NCBI RefSeq assembly: GCF_003573695.1
Contig: NW_020635485.1
Location: 1,141,374 to 1,205,373 of the forward strand
Reading direction: 5' to 3'
Source: Papaver somniferum
Lineage: Eukaryota; Streptophyta; Magnoliopsida; Ranunculales; Papaveraceae
DNA length: 64,000 bases
Shown: piece by piece, positions 45,548 through 56,948 of the stretch
Numbering within the stretch: the first letter of the stretch is position 1
Layout: every line of letters begins with the position of its first letter
Position numbers and translations under genes: made by a program
Notes under the pieces: generated by a model
Told to the model about the DNA's origin: nothing
The model's database searches: none
Seen by the model: only the letters and a program-made list of their open reading frames with translations

Positions 45548-48306
45548 TAAAAAAGCGGGGGTCTAAGAATACCACCCGATATTTCGTTTAGAAACCTGTA
45601 TGGACAACTCCAATACAATTCCAGGAGAATCAACTAGAAAGTCAGACTCAATCACGGAAAAGTATCCAAGAGTTATATCTCAGTTTCTCAAATCAATCTG
45701 CAATCGAACAGATAGAAATCTGTGAGCCGGATTATTATGAGAAAAAACTTGAATGGTACCAAAGACTAATTTTCAAGTGCCAATCAATTTCAATCAACAA
45801 CCAAAGGTTGGATTTACCAATTGATTGAACTACGCACATCCTGTGATATTTTAATTATATAGAAAATATAATGCGGAAAAGAAACAACACAGACTCCAGA
45901 AGTTTTGTTAACGAGGAAACCGAAAATGCAGAAAAAACCTGGGACCTAGTCCAGATTGAACAACACACTGTATTAAGCTGCTACAACCACTAGCCTACTA
46001 AAAGATTAAATTCGGACTGGAATGCAGTTGAGCCCTAATCAATCTCCCACTGATAAAGGTACAGTTGCGTTCCTTACGTCTCTGAATCCCAACATGAATC
46101 TACACACTTGATTCAATCTCACGCACAACCAAGAGTTGCTACGACCCAAAGTCGAAGACTTATAAACCAATCTGTCTCCCACAAAAAAGTCTATTCAGAT
46201 AGATAAATCTGTCTCCCACAGAAATACGTATGAAGTTTTGTTCTGTCTTATGATAAATCAAGGTGCACATGAATCAATTGATAATCCGGTCTTATATTCC
46301 CGAAGAACAACCTAGAAATATCAATCACCTCACAATAACTTAACTATATGGAAGTAGAACAAGTTATTGTGGAATTACAAAGAATGAGACAAAGAGCTTT
46401 GTAGTTAATTTTTATATCTTACCCATCGGAGATAAATCTCGAGCCAATCTTAGAGAAGATAGTACTCAATATGATAGAACAAAGATCAAAATACGCAACT
46501 ACAGAGAAAATAGTTGGATCTGGCTTCAGAATCCCAATGAAGTCTTCAAGTCGTTAACCTGCACGGTTTTGGAAAAACCCAAGGTTAATGGAGAATCGAC
46601 TCTAGTCGCAACTAGTACCATAACGAGGTGTAGGGATTAGGTTTCCCAATTGTTAGAGTTCTTCTTTATATAGCTTTCAAATTAGGGTTGCTTAGTTAGC
46701 TTAGAAACTAAGCATTCATTATTCATCGTTAGATGAAATCCTGATTTAAGATGCAAACTAAGTTTTTCTTTAAACCAAAGCAATATCTCTCTACTGTTAG
46801 ATGGAATTATCTTGTCACACACAAATGAAATATACTTCATTAAAATATGGGTAACCATACCTAAACGTATACATGAGGTTGGTTCAATAATAGTCAGCCA
46901 AAGTTAGTCATACGAACACTTTTGTCTAATCCACATTCATCTAACACATCTAGATCACTTATGATGATCAAAGATAATGAAAGGATATAATTGTGTTTTT
47001 CATAGAGTTGTTCAATTCTCAATAATCACATAGAAGTATATATGATTTAATTGAGACAAAATCGATTGATTCATAAGCACAAGAATCAATTCATGAAATG
47101 TATTTATTCATGAGTATGAAAACATACTTTACCGATTTAAAAACTTGAATTACTTAAGTTTGCGAAAGGGTATGCAAACTTAAGTTCCGGACTTGGTCAC
47201 AAGCAAACAGTTTGCAAACGGGTACGCGAACTTTAGATCCGGACCGAACTCAGTTGAAACTGTTTGCGAATGGGTACGTAAACTTGGTTCCCGGACTTCA
47301 ACAATTAAATCAGTTTGCGAACGGGTATGCAAACTTAAGTACCCTGATTTAAACAGTTGACTTAAGTACCTGTCAAAACAGTTCGTACACTAAGTATACA
47401 AACCGTAATGTATCTAGACATGTTTTAGCTCTTAACTCCCATTTCAATCATTGAAACATTCTTAGAAGAAGAGAATGGATGTCTCGCACACACCATTAGC
47501 TAATAAGCAATTTTCAGTTGAAACTGTTTGCGAACGGGTACGTAAACTTGGTTCCCGGACTTCAACAATTAAATCAGTTTGCGAACGGGTATGCAAACTT
47601 AAGTACCCTGATTTAAACAGTTGACTTAAGTACCTGTCAAAACAGTTCGTACACTAAGTATACAAACCGTAATGTATCTAGACATGTTTTAGCTCTTAAC
47701 TCCCATTTCAATCATTGAAACATTCTTAGAAGACGACAATGGATGTCTCGCACACACCATTAGCTAATAAGAAATTTTCAAATAATAGAATGATCAATAC
47801 GAAACTTTCCAAGTCGACATCACATGACTGTCTCACACAAATCATGTAAGATGTTTCATGGTAATTTCCACCTGATCATCTTTTGACGTAAAGTCAAGAA
47901 TCACAATGAATGTAGATAAGACAGAAAGCTACCAACACGTATTTCGATAAAAAGATAAGAGAGTTATACTCAGCTCGAAATATCAAATGTGTGTGATATG
48001 AAAGACCATATCATATACGATTTATGTCTCAATAGGATATAAGTAAGAACATAATAAACTTCTAAAGGATAGACAAGTTTTAGTGTCTACATACCTTTAT
48101 GTTGATGAAGTTCCTCCGAGTTCTTCAGTAGATCTTCGTCTTCAGTTGTAAGCATTGTGAAGTCTAAAGCTCAACTATACAATCTATCCTAGTCTGAAAC
48201 TCCTATAGGTATACTATAAATCAAGACTCTAATTTTGATCAATTAAACTTGACAAACAAGCTTGAGATAGCAACGTTTGCGAGTTCGACCAAGCAATGCT
48301 CTAACA
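45548..48306 (-). mobile_element. Solo copia (SIRE-like) LTR, 2759 bp
   Basis: On the - strand it runs from TGTTAGAGCATTGCTTGGTC to CCCCCGCTTTTTTA (the final CA mutated to TA). Flanks AATTC (45543-45547) and ATTTC (48307-48311) are a 5-bp duplication with one change, and the integrase protein reads on across the gap. One LTR with duplication on both sides and no interior is the signature of LTR-LTR recombination. Confidence 0.8.
47157..47778. repeat. Minisatellite with 264-bp tandem duplication in solo LTR
   Basis: A unit containing TTTGCGAACGGGTACGTAAACT recurs every 50-60 bp from 47157. The block 47251-47514 is repeated directly at 47515-47778 with only a handful of differences, so this duplication is much younger than the LTR. 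Confidence 0.85.
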
Positions 48307-48800
48307 ATTTCTATCTTGAAGGACACCCTTAATCGCTCTCAACAGAGGATAAATTTTTTTGCTGATATGAAAAGAACAGAAAAAGCTTTTGAAGTGGGTG
48401 ATAGAGTCTACTTGAAGCTCCAACCATACATGCAAACTTCTGTGGCATTAAGGAAAAATTTAAGCTTGCATCTAAGTACTACGGACCATTCACTATCCTA
48501 TAGAAAGTTGGAAAGCAACATACAATTTACAACTTCCAGCATAAGCAAGAATCCAGTTTGCTTTTCATGTCTTCCAACTGAAGAAACAGATTGGTATTCA
48601 TACTTCTCAATCCCCTACACTGCGAGTACTTGATACTGATGGACAAGTACTTGTCATTCTTGCAGCTGCCTTGAACTCCAGAACCATCTTTAGAAATGGT
48701 ACCTCTGTACCTCAATTACTTATCTAGTGAAAAAATGCATCAACAGAGGATGCTACCACTTTCCTAAATTTCATCCTTGAGGACAAATATTTGGTGATGG
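48307..48800 (+). pseudogene. Chromovirus integrase C-terminus and chromodomain remnant
   Basis: After the solo LTR the gypsy frame resumes ILKDTLNRSQQRINFFADMK, then FEVGDRVYLKLQPYMQTSVA (the GPY/F-type C-terminal integrase module), then degraded ASKYYGPFTI and HPVFHVSQLK-type stretches in shifted frames. At 48690-48760 a QLLI*WKN...EDATTFLNF stretch resembles the chromodomain pattern QVLIQWKNLPAEDATWE. A purine-rich GATGGGGAGGG at 48797-48807 could be the polypurine tract. Multiple frameshifts and stops make it inactive. Confidence 0.75.
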
Positions 48801-48807
48801 GGAGGGT

Positions 48808-49480
48808 ATTTCCATGTAGCTCCTACTTGGATGCCCTTACCTTAAGAAGAGTGTTGAGTTTCGGGTTCCCCAAGTAATATGTGTGTCTGCCTAAATGATT
48901 GTCAGGTTGTTTAATGATTTGTAATTGTTTGCCTAGTAGATCGTCTGCAGGTGTACGATTATGATTAATTATTTCTTTAGGGTTACCTTTCAATTCGTGT
49001 TGCATTTATATTGTAGGAGAAACCGTGTTTTGGGATGAGAAATGAATTATTAAGTTACAGTTGGCTGCTACGACAAAGTTGCTTGATTCCATCCTTTTTT
49101 GCATTCAAATTCATCTTTCTCTGTACCAGAACAATACACGATTGGGGATGACTGAGAGGCGGGGGTTTATCCCAACTATGTGGGGGTAAAATCGTAAGGA
49201 GCGAAATCCTTTAAATACATGCACCAATCACAGGAAACCGTAATATTTCAAACTGCTAAGGGTTATACCAATCTGAACGAAGTATAAGTTGGTAACTTAT
49301 TTTTTCTGATCGGTAAAGAATTTGATGTTGGCTAGTTTTGAGTTCATGTCACTGTCATTGGTTAAAATAAATCAGTAACTTAATTTTTGATTGGTAAAAA
49401 ATTTAATGCTGGCTAGTTTTAACTCTACTAAAGGACCCTGACACTGGCAAAGCCGGTAGAAATTAAAAGTAATAGCGATA
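48808..49480. other. Possible gypsy 3' LTR remnant, no gene
   Basis: Follows the presumed purine tract. Contains poly-T/AT stretches and an 85-bp imperfect duplication (GGTAACTTA...TTGGCTAGTTTT near 49290 and 49375). No second LTR copy in the window to confirm it. Confidence 0.35.
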
Positions 49481-49881
49481 TCTATTTTTTTTGGGTGCTC
49501 TTTTATATACCCCTAGAAATACTAGTGATACCCCTTTATCTGCGTTCCTCTAAGATAACTACCTACTCCATCAAAAGCATTTGGTTTTTTGTACCCCGGT
49601 AAATCATCGATATTATTTATTTTCTATCTGAGAAACACTGGTCTATATCTTCTCACTGGCGCTGCTAGGGTTCTTAGAGCATTTCCAAGATACCAGATCT
49701 AAACCCCTTCACTAAAACCACCCAAAATCAAAAACTCTGTCTTTTTTTAACATGATCCATCATCAGAAAAATGAATATTTGATCACATGTGATACTTCGA
49801 GAAATGATTGAAGAGATATCTTAATATTTGATGATAGCTTATGAGTTGGATTCTTGCTTGATTCATTGTTTCATTGACTGG

Positions 49882-49902
49882 TACTAACATTTGTTGCCCG
49901 AG
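49882..49902 (+). promoter_or_regulatory. Branch point and 3' splice site
   Basis: TACTAAC at 49882-49888 is the ideal branch-point consensus, with AG at 49901-49902, 14 bases downstream. It explains why the following open frame has no ATG at its start. Confidence 0.5.
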
Positions 49903-50373
49903 AAGTCAAGAAAAGAGATAGAATTCGATTTGGATAGTGGGTATATATTCGTAAGCAGTCCACCAACTAAAGTCCACCAGACGCCGGAGCAACACCACCG
50001 ACAGGAAGAAATGCAACAAAGCAGATCCCAGCACCAGTCGCAGAAACAACCTCACCAGCATGAACTGCAGCAGAGACATCAGACCGCCCAACCCCGCCAG
50101 CAGGAACAGCAGCAGAAACATCGAGCAGCAATTCAGTACATCGCAGATGTTAGATCTGCCATTGATGCTGGTAAAAAAGCCATATCCAGTAGCACCTGCC
50201 ATCTCGAAGCAGCCGAAAAGGCCCATTCTGAGAGCATCAGTCAGTACAATTTAGCCGCCACAGCAATTTCAGAGAGCACTAAGAAGTATAATGAAGCCGA
50301 TGAAGCTGCTAATCGTCTTGAATTGTACATCAGGGAACAATTTCCTGATGAATCAGAATCAGAATCAGAATGA
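49903..50373 (+). CDS. Terminal exon of Gln/His-rich, coiled-coil protein
   Basis: Starting after the acceptor AG, the frame is open for 156 codons to TGA 50371-50373. The first 20 residues are charged; residues about 30-80 are Gln/His-rich low complexity; residues about 80-145 form a predicted amphipathic helix with Ala/Glu/Ser heptads (IQYIADVRSAIDAGKKAISS and ESTKKYNEADEAANRLELYI); the end is a Ser/Glu acidic tail. I do not recognise a family. An in-frame stop at 49885 and the absence of ATG before about 50011 argue for an upstream exon, which I could not identify. Alternatively translation starts at the ATG near 50011. The 5' region 49480-49880 is AT-rich and could hold the promoter and first exon. 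The best candidate host gene in the window. Confidence 0.45.
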   Translation, partial: KSRKEIEFDLDSGYIFVSSPPTKVHQTPEQHHRQEEMQQSRSQHQSQKQPHQHELQQRHQTAQPRQQEQQQKHRAAIQYIADVRSAIDAGKKAISSSTCHLEAAEKAHSESISQYNLAATAISESTKKYNEADEAANRLELYIREQFPDESESESE

Positions 50374-50640
50374 ACTAATTGTTCCTACTTGGTTATTCTT
50401 CTGTTTGTTTTACTATAAACTGAAAATATAAATGTAAGATTTTTGTAGGTTTCAGTACTTTCTCTTTTTTCCCTTTACTCGTAAATGATTGTAAGTCTTG
50501 GGAATTCAGCAAACAATATTGGTGGATGAAGTGCTTTTATGATATCTAATATAAGGTTGTTGATTGTTAATGTTCACCTGTCTTGTGAATTAAGATAATG
50601 GTGTTGAAAAGGAAGTGTCCTTGTGTGTGTTTTTCCTTCA
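50374..50640 (+). other. Probable 3' UTR
   Basis: AT-rich sequence after the stop, with AATATAAATG at about 50425. No coding signal. Confidence 0.3.
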
Positions 50641-50649
50641 GATGTATCG

Positions 50650-51990
50650 GTTGATGGAGATCCCGTGCAGAGAGGATGGTGTTCGAGGTACGTTTCAGTT
50701 CTTAACTTTTGGTAAGAACAAGTGGTGATTTGTTTGAAGTGATGATAGTCTGGCTAGGTTATTGGTATCAGGTACGCAAAGGCTAACTGATTTTGCATTA
50801 ATTGTTTTACAGGAGACTGGGGAGAATTTTGCGAGAACTTTGTACAGGTAAGTAATTCAAATCTCTTTTCGACTTCATGGCCATTCGGGATTAGTCTGCG
50901 CGCAACTTTGAGTTCTTCTTTCTTTCTGCATGCTGGTCTGGTCTGCTTACTTACATAAGTCATGTTAGGTAGGTTACTGGATGAGACTTCCAAGTATAGA
51001 TCAGTTTAGGTACTAGACCAAGACTCATCTAAAATAATAGGTCCTGGGCCAGATGGTAACCATGAGTCTCAATGATCCGATTACGAGTTTCAGATGTAGC
51101 ATTACAATACATGGTTATTTGCGTATAACTAGTTTAGGAAACTAATTGGTGATAGCTCTGAGATTGAAACAGTAGGTACCCTTTTATTAATTGGTTGAAC
51201 TAATGAGCCTTATTGCCTAAAAACTGGTTAGCAATCACATTTATTTATTTAAGGGGGTTCTCGTCTAATAGTAGCTGCACATTGTTACCCATTTAACTGG
51301 GCACCAAGAGATGTACTTGGAACATCTGTGGAAAAACTGGAATTTCGGTTGAACTCCACCTTGTATTTTGTTTCCATGGCTAAAATTGAATAGTGCTTCT
51401 TTCTGTCATGTTTCATTCACATGCCCTCGAATTTACTTTGAGGTTGATGGCTGAGAGGATGGTGTTTGAGGTTGTGTCAGTTCTTAACTTTTAGCGGTGT
51501 TAACTAATTTTGTATGAATGTCTTTTTACAGGTTTTCCATGACAGCGGATTAATATGTCTTTTTTGCACTTTGTACTAGTAGTAATACATATCTTTTCGC
51601 CTCCAGGGTCATTCGGTATTAATCTGCGCGCAACTTTGATTTTTCGTTCTGCATGCTGGCCTGCTTACTTAAATAAGTCATACTAGGTAGTTACTACATG
51701 GGATTCCTAAATACCAACCATTTTAGGTCCTCGACTCCAAGACCGAATGATAACACCAGTCCTTTTACTCTAATTACGAGTTTTAGATATAATCCACGCG
51801 TTTTCTGTTATTTGTGTGAGCCTAGTTTAAGAAAACTAATTGGTCCAATCTCTTAGATTGATATAGTAGGTACCCTTTTATCAGTTGATTAAACTAATGA
51901 GCCTTATTGTCGAAAAACTTGTTAGCAATCACATTTATTTATGCGATGGGGGTTCTTGTTTAATAATAGCTGGACAGTGTAACCCATTTT
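50650..51990 (+). repeat. Diverged tandem duplication, unit about 0.74 kb
   Basis: AGAGAGGATGGTGTTCGAGG (50669) and GAGAGGATGGTGTTTGAGG (51452), CATTCGG..TTAGTCTGCGCGCAACTTTGA (50882, 51611), CATGCTGGTCTG/CTTACT..ATAAGTCAT, GTAGGTACCCTTTTATTA (51172, 51866) and GTTAGCAATCACATTTATTTA recur in the same order at a spacing of about 690-780 bp. No frame persists. Probably non-coding, perhaps the 3' part of a transcript unit. Confidence 0.75.
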
Positions 51991-52695
51991 GCTAGGCACC
52001 CAGAGATGTTGTATCTACATGCTATATAACTACACGATGTACTTGAAACATCAGTTGAGTTCATGGAATTTAGGCTGAATCCCACCTTGTATTTTCCCGT
52101 GGTAATAAACGTGTAACCTTTGATTTTTTTTATAAAAACTTGTTCATTTGGTTTCGTCCCTGATAAAACAAGCACCATTATGTCCTTGAAACTTGTTGTA
52201 TGTGCATATTTTGGAGAGCTTCTGCTACATGGTTTCAGGAAGTTTTAGGCTGAGACTGTTGACTAGATAGAACAAATAGATTGTCTTTCACTGAGTTACT
52301 GACTGGTCTTGTTTTAGTGGGGCATCAGCGCTATATTTGTTCAAATATGGCCGGATATGCTTTATTTAAACTGTGTGCCTGTATCCCAGAGACTGGGTTA
52401 TCCCTCAGCTTTGTATCTAGAGTCTACCATATCCAATTTACATGCAACTTTCCCTGGTTGAGCCCAAGTGCTGCAAGCCATACGTGACCCACTTTTGGAA
52501 GGCATTTAACATTGTTATAATGGCAACACATGGGTTTCACGCATTATGTCACTTTTCTTTGATTTTTGACAAACTCTACCGGTGTATCCTTGTGTAAAAG
52601 TTCTTAATCGGGGAACTCAGCAAAGGGAACCGAGTCTAAATTATCAATTGAAACGGACAAATTTACCTCCACTACCACATAGAAATATTACATGA
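51991..52695. other. No gene seen
   Basis: Mixed sequence without long frames. A short stretch at 52320-52490 has even base usage but no recognisable domain. Confidence 0.35.
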
Positions 52696-52854
52696 TTCCT
52701 TCTCAACTTGGACGGTAAAAAAAACAGTTCTTCCTCCCAACCCAACTCCAACCATGAAGAACAAATCCTAGAAAAGATGATCAAGGTTCGTCAGAGGATC
52801 ACAGACTTGGAAAAAGAATTAGAATTGATAAAAATGTCACTGAGACTCACATAG
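52696..52854 (+). pseudogene. Short coiled-coil coding fragment
   Basis: A 52-codon open stretch ends TAG 52852-52854. It reads Ser/Asn-rich, then NHEEQILEKMIKVRQRITDL and EKELELIKMSL, a clear heptad coiled coil. No convincing ATG or splice context. Could be an exon remnant; family not recognised. Confidence 0.3.
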
Positions 52855-53429
52855 CTGTTGAAAACTCGCCACATATGACATAACATCAAAACATCCATTG
52901 GGACTACTCTCAAGATCACTTCCCAAGATAATCAAGCTGTAATCACACGATTGGAGGCTTAGTTAAACTCTAGGATTCATCTCTTCACACGTATTATATC
53001 TTTTAAATCAAGCAAGTTATAGGGGCGGCATGGTTTATGAGAGGGGCAGCAGTGTGATAGTAATGTCCCTCTAGTTGGTTAGGGGATGTCCTATAGGGGG
53101 CGTAAATTGACTAGAATATCCTTCCCATTTTTTAACCTAAATCAAAGCGAAATTGGAAATTTGTTTTCTTTCTTCTTCTCTTCTCCTCCTCCCATCAACC
53201 GTAACCTCCTTTAAAACTCAAAATTTCATCGTCTTCGATTAATCGACGATTCGAAAATTAATCAAATATAGTGTAATGACTTATATGAGGTATGTTTTGA
53301 AAACCCAGTTACGATTTGGTTTATTTTGTTCGATTTAAGTTTAATTTCTATCAAAAATTAGGGTTTTAGATAAAAATTGAAATTGAAATTTCTGGGTTTA
53401 TGTGAGCTACGGTTGATACTTTGGATCAT
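52855..53429. other. No gene seen
   Basis: AT-rich sequence with a pyrimidine run at 53166-53200. Nothing recognisable. Confidence 0.35.
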
Positions 53430-53578
53430 CTGGTAACTTTCAGTTAGTTAGAGTCACTATATAAACAAATAGAACACAAGCTCTACCGTCCACTTTTGGC
53501 TCTCGGTAGAGTACAGCTTTCTTGCCCGTAGAGGTACTGAAAGTACTCGAAGCATATGGACCTAGCCCACCTAATCTA
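53430..53578. other. Possible mitochondrial-derived spacer, left part
   Basis: CTTTCAGTTAGTTAGAGTCA, ACTATATAAACAAATAGA and CTCTCGGTAGAGTA wording echoes 54620-54660 and 54885-54905 and is typical of plant mitochondrial intergenic DNA. No gene. Assignment is inferred from style and from the mitochondrial genes to the right. Confidence 0.3.
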
Positions 53579-54400
53579 AGGCTAACCCCTATGGGCTAGA
53601 TTGGATTGCTAGATTGGCCAAAAAGTGTTGCAAATCAAGAAAAAAGTGTGGGAAAAAATTTAACACTCTGTCTGGCTACTTCTCTCTCCTAGCATTTTCT
53701 CGCAGTTCAACTATCAGCGAGATTGAAACGCTGAATAGTGCGGCGCTCAAAAAGTGACAGGAACGCTAGATGATTCGGCGTTATGCGAATATCCCAGAGA
53801 TTCAACGCCGAACTGTTAGGCGCTAGTATGGACGCTGTTCCATTCGGCGTTCGTCTCTGACGCCGCACCATCCAACGCTTGACTCTTTTTTTAACCAACG
53901 ACTATTTTTTTTAATTCATTGAAATCGCACAAAAAATCAAAAATCATAAACTCTAAACCTAAAACTTAAATTTCTTACCTTGAATGATTTCGTGGATGGA
54001 ATCGCACCAAACCACCTTCAATCAATCACAAATTTAATGATGCACAAACCCACGGGAGGAATTCGTAAACCAACTTCTAGAACTCAAGATCTTTGAGAAT
54101 CATTTGCGGTAGAGAAAGGGAACGTTTTTGTGAGAGGAACTGAGAATGGAGGAAAGGTCGAGTTTCTGTGAATGTATCGACTTTTCTCCACGCCGAACAG
54201 AGCGGCGCGTCAACATAGTTGACTATGGTCCAATGTCGCTTGGTTCGGCGTTTCTCAAACGCTCCACTTTTAGGCGTTTAACGCCGAATTGTTAGGCGTT
54301 TCGCTGCTAGATTGGCCATCCCATAGGGGTTAGGAGGTTTCCCATGCTGACGTGGATGGCCAATCTAGCAGCTAAATATCTAGCCCATAGGACTAAGCCT
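53579..54400. mobile_element. Foldback-like element with AACGCC/GGCGTT repeats
   Basis: Left end AGGCTAACCCCTATGGGCTA and the right end, read inward, AGGCTTAGTCCTATGGGCTA form a long inverted repeat of about 43 bp reaching GCTAGATTGGCC. Inside, GGCGTT/AACGCCGAA words recur on both strands about fifteen times (53740-53880, 54190-54305). No transposase frame. Target duplication unclear; the long end repeats and internal short inverted repeats fit a MULE- or foldback-type non-autonomous element. Confidence 0.65.
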
Positions 54401-54946
54401 ATCATAAGACCATGCTCTACTTTGAGTCTTCTTTAACACTTTACCCATCTCCTTGAGAGACAGATTCCATTAAACCAACTGCGAGATACGCCTCTACTAG
54501 ATCAACTGCTTCAGTTAAATCAACTGCGAGGCGTCATTCAGATCGAGAGAACTTATAATCAAGTTGACCAGTGCTAGTTCCTCTGCTCTATCGCACCCAA
54601 CTGTGACCTGAATTCTTCTATGTATAGCTTTCAGTTAGCTATATAAACTATATAAAAAAATAGAGCAAGCGAATAGAAACAATTTCCTTATTGAACTCAT
54701 TTTACTTTGTCGACTTCTTCCGTTATTCAATCCCATCTCCAACTGAGACCACTCGACCGATCTCATCACTTGAAAGTGTCAAAGTTGGTGATTCTGCTGG
54801 GGCGTGAGCTGCTCTGGGAGAAAATACCTTAATTCATTGAATATAGTACGGGGAGAGATCTAATTGACTAATGGACTAAGAAGGAGATATATAAACAAAT
54901 AGATCAGGCGCAAGGGTGCTTAATAACTTTCTTATCTGGGCAACAC
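54401..54946. other. Possible mitochondrial-derived spacer, right part
   Basis: No gene. Contains repeated AAATCAACTGCGAGGCGTC/ACCAACTGCGAGATACGCC words and TATATAAACAAATAGA. GC content and vocabulary fit plant mitochondrial spacer. Ends at the insertion site of the LTR element. Confidence 0.3.
54942..54946. repeat. Left target-site duplication (AACAC)
   Basis: AACAC directly before the LTR; exact copy at 61383-61387. Confidence 0.9.
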
Positions 54947-56389
54947 TGATAGGCACATTTTTGTGTCTTATATGATCTCAATTGTATATATTTTTAGTGC
55001 TCGGTTTTGTACTTATTTTGGTTATTTTATGTCTTTATAGGTATTTTGGAGAAATAAACTTTTGCGGCGAAATTGGCTCGAAAAGCGGTTTTTGTGCTCG
55101 TGGGAGAAAATTACTATACGGACTCTCGCTTTGGATAAGGGGTAACCCATTTCGGGCATGTGCTAAAGGGACACCAGAACTGGATAAGGGGGAGGTCACC
55201 TTCACCGTTTGAAAACAAGTTTTGGCGGGAAGCATGTTCTTCACACCTGCAGATTTAGGATTCGATTTTTGGGCGAGCTACGATGAGACTAAAGGGCTGA
55301 AATTGAATGGGTATCTTCTTTAGGCCTAAATAGGCCTGGTAAAGTCTTTGAATTGCACCCAAATTGGCTAGAAACTGAGTTGGAGCTAAACAGGGAAGGT
55401 ATTTTTATACGGACCTTATTGAGCTTATTTTTAGAAGTTCTAGAGAGACTAAAGACCTAAAACTCTTTCCAAAGGTACATTTCTATCTATGAAGAGTATG
55501 AGATAAGTTGGAAAGCTCAGAAACGCGTGAAACAATTTTGGGAAGATATTATTGCCGTAACTGCCAAGAAAAGAAAGTAAGAGATTTCGAGAAATTTTGG
55601 GGAGATTAAATCGCTATGTTGGCTATATATAAGTTGTTGGGAGTTCAAGGAAGGGTTTCGAACAATTTGGGGTAATTTAGAGAACCACAGGAGACAAAAA
55701 TCAGAGTTACAGACATTCGTTTCTGCTGGTGTAGAAGGAAGAACACGAGGAACATCGACCCTCACCTAACTGTCGCAAAAAACTGTCGCTCTTCTACAAC
55801 ACTTAGCTTTTATCGTTCTCTAACAGTTCCGCTTGTAACAGAAACAGTCAGTCTGTAACGCTTATAAACGTTGCAAACTGTCTGCTTATTACTTTTTCAT
55901 TCTTTTAATCAACTTTTGGGCTATGAACATGTATTTTGAGCAAGTGATTAATATGAGGAGCTAAACCCCATCACTGGGACGACGGAGGAAGACTTATTTC
56001 ACAATTGTTTGGTAATTATAATTGATTCTTCATGACTTCTGCACTTGTTTTAAATTGATTTATGATTTTTACTAATTATTTGTGATTTCGTTTGATGTCG
56101 TATGCTTAGACTTAGAGCTTTGATGCGTCATGCTTGTGATTTACAATTAATTTTGTACAAAATCTACCTTTGGCAAAGAAATAGAGTCAACAAAAGAGCC
56201 AGAATTGTTATGAGTCATCATATGAACCAATTGAATGTGATTAGTGGTGAAATCCTAAGTCTCAGTACCTCTCGATATTCGTGACAACCTTGTGAATATA
56301 TTTTTAGTATTTTTATTTTTAGTTCTTAAATCAAACCTTTACACAATCCGAGTTGAACGAACTTTATTACCACTTTAAAAACTACATCA
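54947..56389 (+). repeat. 5' LTR (1443 bp)
   Basis: Near-identical to 59940-61382. Contains TATATATAAGTTGTTGGGAG near 55626, a plausible TATA region. Short frames inside are duplicated in the other LTR and are not genes. Confidence 0.9.
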
Positions 56390-56394
56390 ATTTT

Positions 56395-56411
56395 TGGCGC
56401 CGCCGACGCGG
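56395..56411 (+). other. Primer-binding site
   Basis: TGGCGCCGCCGACGCGG begins five bases after the LTR end. TGGCGCCG is the start of the tRNA-Asp-type site used by many plant gypsy elements (by memory). Confidence 0.65.
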
Positions 56412-56948
56412 ATTTGTATTAGGTTTTAGGTTTATTTTATTTCTTTTAGAAATTTTGTTCTCTTTTACGCCTTTGGTATTTTTCGATTCTTTTCAGATTT
56501 GGAGCGAAGCTACAAGGGAAGAAAAAGTGTTATAAAAGGAAAGCATCGCCAAAGAAGGAAAGAAAAGAGGAATCCGAAAGGAGTGAAGAAGAAGATTTTG
56601 TATATAGTTATTTTGTTTTATTTTAAGAAACTGTAAATAGGGTATTATTTTTGTAATTTTTCTTTTCCTTTTTGGGACATTTTTATTTTTAGACTTTTTG
56701 GACATTCTTGGACATTATTTTTTAAAACCCTAAGGAAGGGTTGGTTTAAATACAAACTGTGTGCAGGGAAGGACGGTGATTACGATATCACCTCGGCCCC
56801 TCGGGTTCGTACACTAACATCGGAGTCGGTGGCCTGAGTCGACTTCAACGGTTCATCGCCCGTCTGGTACGGGAGGTAAGACTCTATCCACCCACGAATC
56901 CCCTGTCAGTGGGTTTTATTTTGTGATAACTCTCACCCCTGCAAAAGA
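56412..56948 (+). other. Leader of the LTR element, no gene
   Basis: AT-rich then GC-richer sequence before the long frame. GGTTCGTACACTAACATCGG and TCAGTGGG near 56805-56915 are unremarkable. Confidence 0.4.

Noticed and set aside
54982..56284. Frames of 60-82 codons repeated in both LTRs (also 59975-61277)
   Set aside because: They are duplicated only because the LTRs are; codon pattern and size do not support genes.
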